Shown: positions 1-10,500, counted from the first letter of the stretch. The stretch: DNA of 64,000 nucleotides from Fermentimonas sp. (GCA_028709385.1 JAQVXD010000005.1:36659-100658); one strand, 5' to 3'. The notes: a model not told the origin generated them from the sequence alone. Made by a program: numbers and translations.

Positions 1-297
1 GATGATATCTACTACCTGACTTATTCAGATAATCATACCGAAAATGGTAAAGGTGCAAACAGAATGAAATATGCAACAAGTAATAATCCATTAGGTCCAT
101 GGACATACCATGGAGCATTTTTAGATCCGACTAGCAGTGACACCAGTCATGGTTCAGTAGTAGAGTACAAAGGGCAGTGGTTTGTTTTCTATCACAGCAG
201 CGACATCTCGGGACAAGGCAATCTGCGTTCTATCTGTGTAGATAAGTTATACTTCAATGAAGACGGCACAATTCAAATGGTAAATCAAACAAGATAA
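1..297 (+). CDS. Glycoside hydrolase family 43 protein, C-terminal fragment (5' end outside window)
   Basis: The first base is already inside an open frame that runs to a stop at 295-297, giving 98 residues of a protein whose start lies left of the window. The segment looks like the last blades of a GH43 five-bladed propeller: a DIYYLTYS strand, an RMKYATSNNPLGPW strand typical of GH43 arabinofuranosidases/xylosidases, then TSHGSVVEYKGQWFVFYHSS and a closing strand ending in FNEDGTI. Family members cleave arabinose- or xylose-containing side chains in the periplasm or at the cell surface. The catalytic residues lie in the missing part, so activity cannot be judged. The next gene starts 11 bases downstream on the same strand, which implies one operon. 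Confidence 0.75.
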   Translation, partial: DDIYYLTYSDNHTENGKGANRMKYATSNNPLGPWTYHGAFLDPTSSDTSHGSVVEYKGQWFVFYHSSDISGQGNLRSICVDKLYFNEDGTIQMVNQTR

Positions 298-308
298 TTC
301 TTAAAATT

Positions 309-3110
309 ATGAAGATATATATTAAACTATTGTGTGTTATGTTACTTTCAAATCTGGTAAGTAATACTTTCTCACAACAAGACTTAAAGTACGCTATTAA
401 TACTATATATAACACCAAAGATTGGGTTATCGCCGACTATATTGTTACAAATCCTGAATTTGGAGCTAAGGCAGCTCCAGGATACGACAACAGGGAGGCA
501 TTTCAGTCTGCTATAGACACGGCTCATAAAAATGGTGGTGGTGTAGTATATATCCCGGCTGGAAATTATGAATTTCACAGCTCAAAAACCGGTACAATAA
601 ATGTAAGAGTACGTGAGGGAAACGAAGAGGTTTTTAAAGATTTCAAATATGAATATGTGCTTCAAATTCCACAGAGTGTTCAACTTAGAGGTGATTGGGC
701 AAACCCTGAATTACATAACGGGAAAGTTCTGGGAACAATTCTGGAAGTTCATGTAGGGGAAAATTCTTTTAATCACAACGGTACGGTGGAAAGCTGGTGG
801 AATGACCCTCAGGCAAATAATGTGTTACGTACAACTTATACCAGTATTGCAGACAGGTTTATCGAGATGCAGGAAGGTACAGGGGTAACAAATCTTTCAA
901 TATGGTATCCCGAACAAGATATTAATAATGTGAAGCCTTATCCCTGGACTCTTTATCAGACCCGAGGGAATAGCGCAACAGTAGAAAACGTAACTCTTGT
1001 AAATTCATACAATGGTTTTTATTCTGCTCCCAGTGAACTTCACTATGTTTTAAATAGTTATATAACAGCTCTAAATACAGGTTTGGAAATTCACGTATGT
1101 ACTGACATCGGGCGAATTGAGAACGTTAAAATTAAACCTGATTATTGGGCAGAATCTGGACTTCCGGGTTCTCCTTCCTTGGAAAAGATTACAGATTATA
1201 CCAGTGAAAATGGAACAGGATTTAATATGCATCGTTCTGACTGGGAGTACGTATCTTACTTGGAAATATCAGGTTATAAAACAGGAATGTGGATTGGCAG
1301 AGAGCCTGGTTTTACTGATGCGCCTAACGCTCAGTTTTATGGAATAAATATTGAGGACTGTGGAGTTGGGCTTTATATTGAAGATGTTAACCCATATGGG
1401 TTACTATTTTCTAATTCTGCATTTGGTGCTGATGAGGATGGACTCGCAGTATATTTTCAAGATTATTTTAATACTTCAGTGCAGTTCAACGGAGTAGACT
1501 TTCACGGATCTATTGAAAGCGATGGCAGTGGTGGCGTTATTTCTTTTGAAAGCTGTGTTTTTAATCAATATGATGAATATGCCCTAAAAATAAACAGTGG
1601 CAATTTGTTGCTTTCACAGTGTGAATTCATGCAGGAAGACGATCACATTATTTTGAACGAAAACGTTAATAGTCTTAAATCAATAAATTCAGGATTTAAT
1701 TCTAATTTAGAAATTGAAAACAAAAGTAGTAATGCTATAATTGAAGTATTAGTTGATGATAAATATCAATTTACACCAATACCTAAAGATATAATCACAA
1801 ACATTGCTACTCACCCCAAGCCTGAGTCAAATAAGATTTTAAGATTGGATGTTTCAAAAGAGACCGGCTTCAATAGTTTGGAACCTAAAACAGACATTTC
1901 TGGCGAATTACAGAAAGCACTTGACAGATTGGCTGCTGTTGGTGGAGGAACATTGTTTATGCCAGCCGGAAGATATTTGGTTAACAATCCAATTGTAATT
2001 CCTTCGGGTGTTGAACTCAGAGGCAGCTGGGATGTTCAGCACCATACACAAAGTGGCGGCACTGCCCTTTTCACTAATTACACAGGCGGAGATAAAGGTG
2101 AAGATGGATCCTCTCTAATTCAAATGCAGTCAAATTCAGGAATTAGTGGTTTTAAAATTGTTCAACTTAACATTATTTCGGAAGGTTATAGTGTAAGTAA
2201 TCCCAGAAAGACTCCATTCCTGATTCAGGGTCAGGGTGAAAATGTTTATGTAATTAATATAACTGTACCTGCAGGAGATAAAGGTATAGATCTTGCAACC
2301 TTCAATACAAGTGGACATTATGTGAATTATTTTGCAGGTGTACTTGCCAGAGCAGGAATTTGGGTTGGCGGAGGTGCTGAAGGTGGATTTATTAGAAACA
2401 TGCAGTTCAATCCACATTATGGAACCAGACATCCAAAGGGTGGACAGGGATATCCGAATGTAGCTTTAGGCAGATTTGTACAAGCAAATTGCAGTGCATT
2501 AAAATTTGCTGATGTTAAGAATCAGACAATTTTCAACAACTTTGTGTATGGGTCAGTTTATGGGATACATTTCTTAAAAGATGAAATTACAGGTAATTAT
2601 CCGGGAGAAATAACCGTCGTAGGCCATGGATCGGACGGTTGCACTTATGCGTTATTCGTTGAGGATGCAGATATGAAAACAAAAATAGTTGCTATCAACT
2701 CTGAATTAGTAAATACCAGAATACTGAGTCAAGAAGTAAGGGCATACGTTTTAATGGGAAACGAGGTTAACACAAGTAAGGTTCATCCTGAAGCACAATT
2801 AATACTGTATAACAGTGCATTCTGGGGAAGTCCTACTGTAGGTGCAATTATTAATAACGGCTCAGTTCGGTTTCAACAAGCAAACTTCCAGCGAACAGGC
2901 ACACCATGTATTGATGTGAGAGGGGGTAAAGCACTCGTATACTCATCATATTTTGCTCAAAAAATGACTGGCCCAATCACAGGTGATAATGTATATGGGA
3001 AACTACACAAAACAGGTACTTCAATTGAGCTGACAAACAACTTTTATGAATCGGGAATTAGAAATAACAGTTCAAATTCAAATAGAATATTTGGTAGTGA
3101 TTTAAAATAA
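309..3110 (+). CDS. Secreted right-handed beta-helix protein with two pectate-lyase-like (GH28-related) domains
   Basis: This 933-residue protein has a signal peptide (about residues 1-22, ending NTFSQ). Two copies of a pectate_lyase_3-type entry motif are visible: AFQSAID followed by NGGGVVYIPAGNY at about 65-87, and LQKALDRLAAVGGGTLFMPAGRY near 532-553. In each copy the motif is followed by a VxLRGxW strand and a repetitive beta-helix. This fold occurs in polygalacturonases, rhamnosidases, epimerases and phage-type depolymerases. I see no clear GH28 catalytic signature, so the substrate is unknown. It sits between a GH43 fragment (11-bp gap) and a GH95 gene (69-bp gap) on the same strand, which suggests a role in degrading a branched plant or algal glycan. 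The tandem duplication makes it about twice the length of a single-domain relative. Confidence 0.7.
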   Translation: MKIYIKLLCVMLLSNLVSNTFSQQDLKYAINTIYNTKDWVIADYIVTNPEFGAKAAPGYDNREAFQSAIDTAHKNGGGVVYIPAGNYEFHSSKTGTINVRVREGNEEVFKDFKYEYVLQIPQSVQLRGDWANPELHNGKVLGTILEVHVGENSFNHNGTVESWWNDPQANNVLRTTYTSIADRFIEMQEGTGVTNLSIWYPEQDINNVKPYPWTLYQTRGNSATVENVTLVNSYNGFYSAPSELHYVLNSYITALNTGLEIHVCTDIGRIENVKIKPDYWAESGLPGSPSLEKITDYTSENGTGFNMHRSDWEYVSYLEISGYKTGMWIGREPGFTDAPNAQFYGINIEDCGVGLYIEDVNPYGLLFSNSAFGADEDGLAVYFQDYFNTSVQFNGVDFHGSIESDGSGGVISFESCVFNQYDEYALKINSGNLLLSQCEFMQEDDHIILNENVNSLKSINSGFNSNLEIENKSSNAIIEVLVDDKYQFTPIPKDIITNIATHPKPESNKILRLDVSKETGFNSLEPKTDISGELQKALDRLAAVGGGTLFMPAGRYLVNNPIVIPSGVELRGSWDVQHHTQSGGTALFTNYTGGDKGEDGSSLIQMQSNSGISGFKIVQLNIISEGYSVSNPRKTPFLIQGQGENVYVINITVPAGDKGIDLATFNTSGHYVNYFAGVLARAGIWVGGGAEGGFIRNMQFNPHYGTRHPKGGQGYPNVALGRFVQANCSALKFADVKNQTIFNNFVYGSVYGIHFLKDEITGNYPGEITVVGHGSDGCTYALFVEDADMKTKIVAINSELVNTRILSQEVRAYVLMGNEVNTSKVHPEAQLILYNSAFWGSPTVGAIINNGSVRFQQANFQRTGTPCIDVRGGKALVYSSYFAQKMTGPITGDNVYGKLHKTGTSIELTNNFYESGIRNNSSNSNRIFGSDLK

Positions 3111-3179
3111 TAAAACTATTTAAGATTATATAATGAAATTCTTGTCTATAATAAACCAGCGTTGAATAAGTAAATTATT

Positions 3180-5750
3180 ATGACAAAAAACAGTATAAAG
3201 TATATATTAATACTTACCGGTTTGACACTTTTATTCATTTGTCATATATTCAAGATATATGCTATTGATTATTCGAATTTTTCAGAGTATAAATATTTGA
3301 CTTCAAATAATACTACTGAAAAGATTAGGGTGGATAAAGCAAGTGAGCGTAATACACCTTTTGATAATAAATGGTTTGATAGAGCAGAATTTCACTTTAA
3401 TCATAAAGTTTTCACTATTAATAAAAACTTGTTATGGTACAAGGAGTCTGCTAATGTTTGGGAAGAAGCGATACCATTAGGTAACGGACGCTTAGGTGCT
3501 ATGGTATTCGGCGGAGTAGCCGATGAAAGAATACAGTTAAACGAAAATACATTGTGGGATGGTTATCCATTAGACCCAAATAATCCAGAAGGAAGTAAAG
3601 CACTCCCGGAGATTCAACGAATGCTGTTTGAAAATAAAAATAATGAAGCAGTTTCATTGGCAGAAAAGACAATGATGGGCATTCCAAAAGGCATTCGTCC
3701 TTACCAATCTCTAGGAGAATTATGGTTTGACACTCCTGAACTTTATGCTGAGAATTACACAAGATGTCTCGATCTTTCAACTGCTATCTCTAAAGTTACA
3801 TACAGCTCAAACGGAGTAAATTATACACGTGAATATTTCGCCTCAGCACCTGATAATGTTGTTGTTATTAGAATTACATCTGACCAGAATAATAAAGTTA
3901 ATCTTTCATTAACTTTAAAGAGGGAGCAAGACGCAATAGTTGAAAAGCTAGGTGAAGACGGACTTATCTTAAAAGGCAGAATTTCAACTAAAGATAATGA
4001 AGGAAATTCCAGAGGATTGAGCTTTGCTGCTCAGGTAAAAGCTACAGTTAGTTCTGGAAGTATACGTTTTAAAGAGTTAATAGATAATAAACCTGTTCTT
4101 GTTATTGAAAATTCAGATACAGTAACACTTTATATCACTGGCGCAACAAATTACCCGGGTATGGAAAATTTAGCAAAAGGTATAATAGAATTTTCAGAAG
4201 ATCCGGTAAAAAAATGTTCTAAAACAATTTCCGGCTTACAAAATAAATCCTATGAACAAATACGGACAGATCATATTGTCGATTACAAACAGTATTTCGA
4301 AAGAGTGGATCTGGATTTAGGTGAAGTTGGCAAAGAAATAGAAATACTCCCTACGGATGAGCGATTATTATTGGCACGAGAAACTGGAACACCTGATGCC
4401 GGTTTAATTGCAACTTATTTCCAATTCGGAAGATATCTGTTAATCAGCTCTTCAAGACCAGGAGGAATGCCAGCTAATCTGCAGGGATTATGGGCATGGC
4501 AGATGAATCCACCTTGGAATTCTGATTTTCATACAAATATAAATTTCCAAATGAATTACTGGCCTGCAGAAGTAACAAATATTCCAGAGATGCATCTGCC
4601 ACTTTTCGATTTGATGGACATGTTGATAAAACCGGGAGAAAGAAGTGCGAAAATAATTTACGGTGCAGAAGGATGGGTGGTTCATCATTTAACAGATGCT
4701 TGGGGCTTTACAGCACCTGCAGATGGTCCACAAGGAATATGGCCAATGGGTGCTGCATGGCTTACACGGCATCTTTGGGAACATTACTGCTTCACAGGAG
4801 ATAAAGAATTTCTGGCCAATCGAGCCTGGCCGGTCATGAAAGGAGCTGCACGTTTTATTATCGACTTCTTGGTTGAAGCACCTCTGGGAACTGCTTATGA
4901 GGGCAAACTAGTTACTAACCCTTCTTATTCACCAGAAAATGCATTTATTCTGCCAAATGGTGAACATTCCGTTTTCACTTATGGTTCAACCATGGATATT
5001 CAAATCATAAATGATTTATTAACCAATTGCATCAAGACAAGTTTAATTCTCGACAGAGACAAAGATTTCAGAAAGGTATGCGAGGAAACACTTTCTAGAA
5101 TTCCTAAAACAAGGATAAGTAAAAAGACAGGCAGGATAATGGAATGGGCAGAAGATTATGAAGAAGTAGAACCACTACACCGCCATACATCTCATCTCTT
5201 TGGTCTACATCCTGGAAATCAAATTACAATAAACACTCCTGAATATGCTGATGCGGCACGTAAAACACTAGTTGCACGCGGGGATGACGGGACTGGATGG
5301 GGACTTGCATGGAAAATTAATATGTGGACAAGGCTTCATGATGGTGATCATGCTTTTAAGCTATTATCAGTTTTATTACGAGATAAAACTTTACCCAACT
5401 TATTTGATGATCATCCTCCTTTTCAGATAGATGGAAATTTCGGTGCAACTGCAGCAATTGCAGAAATGTTACTTCAAAGTCATTTTGAAAATGAAAATGG
5501 AGAGTTTGAAATACACCTGTTACCTGCTCTTCCAGCAGCTTTATCAAAAAGTGGATATATCAAAGGTTTGCGTGCAAGAGGAGGTTTTGAAGTGGATATT
5601 GAATGGAAAAATGGAAGTTTAACAAAAGCTACTGTACACTCAATCTACGGAGGTAATTTACACTTAAAGAATTCTGATCTAATGATTACTCGCAAAATGT
5701 GTAAAAATGAAATTATCACTTTTAATAGCGAATTGCAACAAATATATTAA
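3180..5750 (+). CDS. Glycoside hydrolase family 95 protein (alpha-L-fucosidase/galactosidase type)
   Basis: The 856-residue product begins with a hydrophobic export segment (residues 8-28). The GH95 N-terminal domain starts at about residue 85 with WYKESANVWEEAIPLGNGR and the QLNENTLWDG strand. The (alpha/alpha)6 catalytic domain carries the family landmarks. NINFQMNYWPAE (about 452) holds the asparagines that activate water, EWAEDYEEVEPLHRHTSHL (about 654) holds the general acid region, and QIDGNFG (about 749) holds the conserved aspartate. GH95 enzymes invert terminal alpha-1,2-fucose or L-galactose linkages. All key regions are present and the length is normal apart from about 70 extra residues before the domain, so the enzyme should be active. 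It lies 18 bp upstream of the next hydrolase in the same operon-like run. Confidence 0.9.
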   Translation: MTKNSIKYILILTGLTLLFICHIFKIYAIDYSNFSEYKYLTSNNTTEKIRVDKASERNTPFDNKWFDRAEFHFNHKVFTINKNLLWYKESANVWEEAIPLGNGRLGAMVFGGVADERIQLNENTLWDGYPLDPNNPEGSKALPEIQRMLFENKNNEAVSLAEKTMMGIPKGIRPYQSLGELWFDTPELYAENYTRCLDLSTAISKVTYSSNGVNYTREYFASAPDNVVVIRITSDQNNKVNLSLTLKREQDAIVEKLGEDGLILKGRISTKDNEGNSRGLSFAAQVKATVSSGSIRFKELIDNKPVLVIENSDTVTLYITGATNYPGMENLAKGIIEFSEDPVKKCSKTISGLQNKSYEQIRTDHIVDYKQYFERVDLDLGEVGKEIEILPTDERLLLARETGTPDAGLIATYFQFGRYLLISSSRPGGMPANLQGLWAWQMNPPWNSDFHTNINFQMNYWPAEVTNIPEMHLPLFDLMDMLIKPGERSAKIIYGAEGWVVHHLTDAWGFTAPADGPQGIWPMGAAWLTRHLWEHYCFTGDKEFLANRAWPVMKGAARFIIDFLVEAPLGTAYEGKLVTNPSYSPENAFILPNGEHSVFTYGSTMDIQIINDLLTNCIKTSLILDRDKDFRKVCEETLSRIPKTRISKKTGRIMEWAEDYEEVEPLHRHTSHLFGLHPGNQITINTPEYADAARKTLVARGDDGTGWGLAWKINMWTRLHDGDHAFKLLSVLLRDKTLPNLFDDHPPFQIDGNFGATAAIAEMLLQSHFENENGEFEIHLLPALPAALSKSGYIKGLRARGGFEVDIEWKNGSLTKATVHSIYGGNLHLKNSDLMITRKMCKNEIITFNSELQQIY

Positions 5751-5768
5751 TGTAATAATAAATCTTTT

Positions 5769-7049
5769 ATGAAACATTCTAAAGCATGGTTCTTATTTTT
5801 GGGAATCATTTTATTTGCAAACTATACATTTTCTGTCAGCGCACAAAACAAACATGCAGACAGAACAAATTATCCAACCTACAAAGGATTGGTAATGGCT
5901 GGTTACCAAGGCTGGTTTCGCTTACCGGAAAATGGTATCTTCTATCCGGATGAAAAGAATATCCGCTTAGATATGTGGCCTGACGTTACAGAATACGAAA
6001 AAACATATCCTACAGGTTTAAAGCTAGCCAACGGATCAACTGCAAGATTTTTTAATTCTGCAGATAAAAGTACAGTTGACCTTCATTTTAAATGGATGTA
6101 TGATTATGGTTTGGATGGTGTATTTATGCAACGTTTCTTTGGAGCAGCCAAACCGGGTTCTCGCAAAAGCAGCTCTACAGATGTACTGCGTCATGCTTTT
6201 AATGCTGCTTCAGAATACAACAGAGCCATTGCTGTTATGTACGATTTATCTGGTTTAAAAGGTTCGGGAGAAGATTGTTCGGTACTGATTGAAGACTGGA
6301 AGTTTCTTGTCGATTCGTTAAAAGTGACCAATCAAAATGGCAACAATACCTATCTTCATCATAATGGGAAGCCACTAGTGGCAATTTGGGGAATAGGTTT
6401 CCCTGATCGTCCCTACAATATTCGCAACATAGGAATTGAGAGATTTATAGACTTTCTTAAAAATGATCCTGTATATGGTGGCTGTAGTGTGATGTTAGGA
6501 GTTCCAACATTCTGGAGAGATTTAAATGCAGATTGTATACACGACCCATATCTTCATGAAATAATAAGAAGTGCCGATATTTTACTTCCATGGATGGTTC
6601 AACGATTTACACCTTTACTGCATAATGATATGGACCGTTACCGTGATCTCATATTAGATGATATTAAATGGTGCAATGAAAACGGACTTGATTATGTGCC
6701 ATGTGTTTATCCGGGTTTTAGCTGGCATAACCTAAGCCACTTTGAATTCCCTGATGATATTAAACCTTCCGGTTCTATACCCAGACAGGGAGGACGATTC
6801 TACTGGCAGCAAATAGCTACTGCTTTAAGATCAGGAGCACAAATGCTTTATGTGGCAATGTTCGACGAAGTAAACGAGGGTACTGCAATATTTAAATGTA
6901 CTGACAATCCGCCAGTAAGTGAGCACGCTGAGTTTATAGGAATAGACGGTAAACCTACCGATCATTACCTGTGGTTAACAGGTGAAGCTGCAAAAATGTT
7001 ACGCAAAGAAAAACCTTTGTCGTTCGTTATGCCAGAAAGGAATCAATAA
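5769..7049 (+). CDS. Secreted GH71/GH99-like glycoside hydrolase
   Basis: The 426-residue protein has a clear signal peptide (about 1-25, ending SVSAQ). The mature part opens with YKGLVMAGYQGWFR, the first strand of the GH71/GH99-like TIM barrel. Later it shows WMYDYGLDGVFMQRF, PCVYPGFSWHN (near 313) and the hallmark MFDEVNEGTAIFK near 362, whose acidic residues are the likely catalytic or ligand-binding positions. Homologues are often annotated as xylosidase/arabinosidase, but characterised GH99 enzymes are endo-alpha-mannosidases, so the substrate stays open. Placement directly before a GH92 mannosidase-type gene fits a mannose- or fucose-containing target. The start chosen is the ATG directly before the signal peptide. 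Confidence 0.75.
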   Translation: MKHSKAWFLFLGIILFANYTFSVSAQNKHADRTNYPTYKGLVMAGYQGWFRLPENGIFYPDEKNIRLDMWPDVTEYEKTYPTGLKLANGSTARFFNSADKSTVDLHFKWMYDYGLDGVFMQRFFGAAKPGSRKSSSTDVLRHAFNAASEYNRAIAVMYDLSGLKGSGEDCSVLIEDWKFLVDSLKVTNQNGNNTYLHHNGKPLVAIWGIGFPDRPYNIRNIGIERFIDFLKNDPVYGGCSVMLGVPTFWRDLNADCIHDPYLHEIIRSADILLPWMVQRFTPLLHNDMDRYRDLILDDIKWCNENGLDYVPCVYPGFSWHNLSHFEFPDDIKPSGSIPRQGGRFYWQQIATALRSGAQMLYVAMFDEVNEGTAIFKCTDNPPVSEHAEFIGIDGKPTDHYLWLTGEAAKMLRKEKPLSFVMPERNQ

Positions 7050-7104
7050 ACTGTAAGTATAACAATATATTAGAATATTAAAATCAAATTATAAAAACAA
7101 AAGC

Positions 7105-9363
7105 ATGGATTCTTCTTTAAAAAACAATTTGACCAAATTAAAGGGTACAAATCGAGTAAAACACTACACTTACTCATTTTTATTTTCTATAATTTTTTCT
7201 ACTGTTTTCTTGTCTTGTACAACAAACAACAAAACAGTGCACAAACAACCGGTTGATTACGTAAATCCCTACATGGGAAATATTAGCCATCTGCTTGTAC
7301 CAACCTTCCCGACAATTCACATGCCTCATAGTATGCTGAGGGTGTATCCTGAAAGGGAAGACTATACAGGTGATGTACTAAAAGGTCTGCCTATTGTTGT
7401 TACAAGCCACAGAGGAAGCTCAGCATTCAATCTGAGTCCTTTCAGCGGAGAGCTGAATGAGTCATCACCTGTAATACACTACAGTTATGACAATGAAAAA
7501 ATCACACCTTACAGTTATTATGTATATCTTGATGAAGCAGAAATTACAGTTGACTATACTCTTTCACATCAATCAGCAATATATGAGCTAAACTTTGGTA
7601 AAGATGAAGATGTTGCGGTTATACTAAACTCAAGAAACGGTGAACTTAACTGGGATGGTACAGCTCTGTCGGGGTATCAGAATTTAGCGAATAACACTAA
7701 GGTTTATCTCTATCTTATTCCTGAGCAGTCACCAGAAAGTGTGTCTGACACGCATGCTTCAGGACGAAACGCAAACCTGGTATTAAGTTGGCCAAAAGAG
7801 ATTAAAAAACTGACTCTAAGATATGGTATTTCTTTCATTGATGAAAACCAGGCTCGTAAAAACCTTGAGAGAGAAGTTTCAGGCAAAAGTTATAGTGAAA
7901 TTGCTGATGCCGGTCGTGAATTATGGAATACTGAGCTAAGTAAAATTGAAGTTTCAGGTGGTAGTGAAGATGATAAAGTTTTGTTCTATACATCGCTTTA
8001 TCGTAGTTATGAGCGTCCTGTCTCAATATCTGAAGATGGAAGATACTTTAGTGCTTTTGATGGTGAAATTCATGAAGATTTTGGAAGGCCATTTTACACT
8101 GACGACTGGATCTGGGATTCATACAGGGCACATCATCCTTTGAGGATTCTTATTGATTCAGAGAGAGAAGAAGATATTCTGAACTCTTTCCTGTTAATGT
8201 CGGAGCAGATGGATAATTTCTGGTTGCCTACGTTCCCTGAAATTACCGGAGACAGTAGACGAATGAACTCTAATCACGGAGTAATTACACTGCTTGATGC
8301 TCATGTAAAAGGACTAACTAACTTCGATTTGGAGAAAGCTTATCTTGCAGGCAAAGGTGCAATAATGGAGAAAACACTTGCACCATGGTCAGGAGCTCCT
8401 TCTGGTGAACTTGATAAATTTTATCATGAGAAAGGATATATTCCTGCTTTGCGTGAAGGAGAAGTAGAAACAATTCCTGAAGTACATAGTTTTGAACGAA
8501 GACAACCTGTTGCTGTTACATTAGGCACTTCTTATGATCAGTGGAGCCTTGCACAGCTTGCTAAAAGTTTAGGATTGAATGATGATTATGAATATTTCAT
8601 GAATGCATCTTTTAACTACAGAAATCTTTTTAACAAGGAGACTGGATTTTTCCATCCTAAAGATAAGAATGGCGATTTTATTCAACCTTTCGACTACCGC
8701 TATGATGGAGGAATGGGTGCGCGTGGATATTATGGTGAAAACAACGGATGGATATACCGTTGGGATGTATCTCATAATATTCCTGATCTTATAAGTTTGA
8801 TGGGAGGAGAAAAGCAATTCATAAATAATTTGGATGCGATGTTTGTAGAGCCGCTTGGTAAGAGTAAATATGCTTTTTATAGCGAACTGCCCGACCATAC
8901 AGGTAATGTAGGACAATTTTCAATGGCAAATGAGCCCTCTCTGCATATTCCTTATTTATATAATTATGCAGGAGAACCCTGGAAGACACAGAAGAGAATC
9001 AGAACACTAATTAATCAATGGTTCAGGAACGATCTGATGGGGGTACCAGGTGATGAAGATGGAGGTGGTCTTTCTTCTTTCATAGTATTTTCACAAATGG
9101 GCTTTTATCCTGTTACTCCGGGCACTACCGAATATGCAATCGGAAGTCCATTCTTTGACAAAGTGAAAGTTAATTTAGGAAATGGCAAATATTTAGAAAT
9201 TGAAGCTAAAAATAGTTCTTTTGAAAATAAGTATATACAATCGGCTTCTTTCAACGGTGAATCTCTAAATAGTGCCTTTATTGATCATTTTGACTTAATG
9301 GAAGGCGGGAAATTGGTATTTGAAATGGGCAACAAGGCAAACAGAAACTGGGGTATTGAATAG
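7105..9363 (+). CDS. Glycoside hydrolase family 92 lipoprotein (alpha-mannosidase type)
   Basis: The 752-residue protein has an unusually long polar N-terminus before its hydrophobic segment and a lipobox, VFLSC with Cys38, so it is probably an outer-membrane lipoprotein. VDYVNPYMGNISHLLVPTFP marks the GH92 N-terminal domain. DDWIWDSYRAHHPL, NGWIYRWDVSHNIPDLISLM, NEPSLHIPYLYNYAG (about 608) and PGDEDGGGLSSFIVFSQMG (about 648) are the helical-domain signatures, the last containing the aspartates that act with calcium in inverting alpha-mannosidases. The GHxHTFPG-type start of the classical N-glycan enzymes is replaced by SHLLVPTFP, so this belongs to a divergent GH92 subgroup and its linkage preference cannot be assigned. 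No in-frame ATG lies closer to the lipobox. Confidence 0.87.
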   Translation: MDSSLKNNLTKLKGTNRVKHYTYSFLFSIIFSTVFLSCTTNNKTVHKQPVDYVNPYMGNISHLLVPTFPTIHMPHSMLRVYPEREDYTGDVLKGLPIVVTSHRGSSAFNLSPFSGELNESSPVIHYSYDNEKITPYSYYVYLDEAEITVDYTLSHQSAIYELNFGKDEDVAVILNSRNGELNWDGTALSGYQNLANNTKVYLYLIPEQSPESVSDTHASGRNANLVLSWPKEIKKLTLRYGISFIDENQARKNLEREVSGKSYSEIADAGRELWNTELSKIEVSGGSEDDKVLFYTSLYRSYERPVSISEDGRYFSAFDGEIHEDFGRPFYTDDWIWDSYRAHHPLRILIDSEREEDILNSFLLMSEQMDNFWLPTFPEITGDSRRMNSNHGVITLLDAHVKGLTNFDLEKAYLAGKGAIMEKTLAPWSGAPSGELDKFYHEKGYIPALREGEVETIPEVHSFERRQPVAVTLGTSYDQWSLAQLAKSLGLNDDYEYFMNASFNYRNLFNKETGFFHPKDKNGDFIQPFDYRYDGGMGARGYYGENNGWIYRWDVSHNIPDLISLMGGEKQFINNLDAMFVEPLGKSKYAFYSELPDHTGNVGQFSMANEPSLHIPYLYNYAGEPWKTQKRIRTLINQWFRNDLMGVPGDEDGGGLSSFIVFSQMGFYPVTPGTTEYAIGSPFFDKVKVNLGNGKYLEIEAKNSSFENKYIQSASFNGESLNSAFIDHFDLMEGGKLVFEMGNKANRNWGIE

Positions 9364-9380
9364 TTTTTAATATTAAGAAT

Positions 9381-10463
9381 ATGAAAACAAATCAAATATT
9401 TATATTAATTTTTTTAGCAACTTTTACTATAACTGTTGCTCAGGAAAAGAGTTTTATGGTCTTGGGTGATATTCATTACGACCTCATTGAAGATCATGAT
9501 ATGGAGTGGCTGAAGACCAAACCCGATGATGTAAGACAAGTAAAAGAATATACTCAAATCACTAAAGAGATTTGGCCTGTTTTTAGCAGACATTTAAGAG
9601 ATGTAGCTATTAATTATAGTCCAAAAGTGGAAGCAGTTGTTCAGTTAGGTGATCTTTCAGAAGGTCTGGCCGGCACAGAATTCCTTGCCGATAAAATGGC
9701 AAGAAGCACTGTAAAAGGCGTTGATGAAGTAAATATGCCGGTTCCATGGATAATAATAAAAGGTAATCATGACATAACCGGTCCGGGTGCTAAAGAAGCA
9801 TTTGACAAACATTATGTTCAAATGTTTCAGGATCAGCTTGGCAGAAAAGATATTACCTCGGCTAACTACGCTCACCAGATAGGAGAAAATCTTTTTGTCG
9901 CACTCGATCCATGGGATAATAGAGAGGATCTGTTAGATGAACTGGAAAAAAACCTGTCTTCATCTGATGCAAAATTTAAATTCCTTATGGTTCATGAGCC
10001 AATTATCCCAATTAATGAGCGCTGCTGGCATCTTTACAGGAATGATCCGGAAAAGAGGGAAAGATTGCTTGAAATAGTTGCCAAGAACAAGGCGATTGTT
10101 CTGACTGCACATCTACATCTTTACGCTGTTGTTAAAAGAGAAACAGAGTTTGGTCCTATTATTCAGCTGTCATTTAATAGTGTTATCAGAGATCTTGACC
10201 GTACTACAACTAATAAAGTAAACACTAAATATGGTTGGAATTTAGCCACCGATCATCCTGAATGGCAGCCTGAAACTCTACCACAAAGGATAAAATGGCT
10301 GGATGAAGAGAGCAGATACGTAACCTATTTCAAACAACAGGAACTCCCGGGTTATGGACTAATCACCACTAATGAAGAAAATGGTGAAATCTTTATGGAG
10401 TATTATTCAGCAATAAATAAAACTCCTTATGAAAGGATTTGTATTTCAGATTTATATAAATAA
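9381..10463 (+). CDS. Exported metallophosphoesterase (calcineurin-like)
   Basis: This 360-residue protein carries a signal peptide (about 1-20, ending TVAQ). The five calcineurin-like metal-binding motifs are visible in order: GDIHYD (about 28), QLGDLSE (about 87), KGNHD (about 126), MVHEP (about 201) and TAHLHLY (about 241). These bind two divalent metals that hydrolyse phosphomono- or phosphodiesters. It starts 17 bp after the GH92 gene and precedes a second, smaller phosphoesterase, so it is transcribed with the glycan-degradation genes. It may remove phosphate from phosphorylated glycans or scavenge phosphate, but the sequence does not show the substrate. Confidence 0.8.
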   Translation: MKTNQIFILIFLATFTITVAQEKSFMVLGDIHYDLIEDHDMEWLKTKPDDVRQVKEYTQITKEIWPVFSRHLRDVAINYSPKVEAVVQLGDLSEGLAGTEFLADKMARSTVKGVDEVNMPVPWIIIKGNHDITGPGAKEAFDKHYVQMFQDQLGRKDITSANYAHQIGENLFVALDPWDNREDLLDELEKNLSSSDAKFKFLMVHEPIIPINERCWHLYRNDPEKRERLLEIVAKNKAIVLTAHLHLYAVVKRETEFGPIIQLSFNSVIRDLDRTTTNKVNTKYGWNLATDHPEWQPETLPQRIKWLDEESRYVTYFKQQELPGYGLITTNEENGEIFMEYYSAINKTPYERICISDLYK

Positions 10464-10500
10464 TTAAAAGCGATTTAAAGGACAGCATTAATATTTTATT

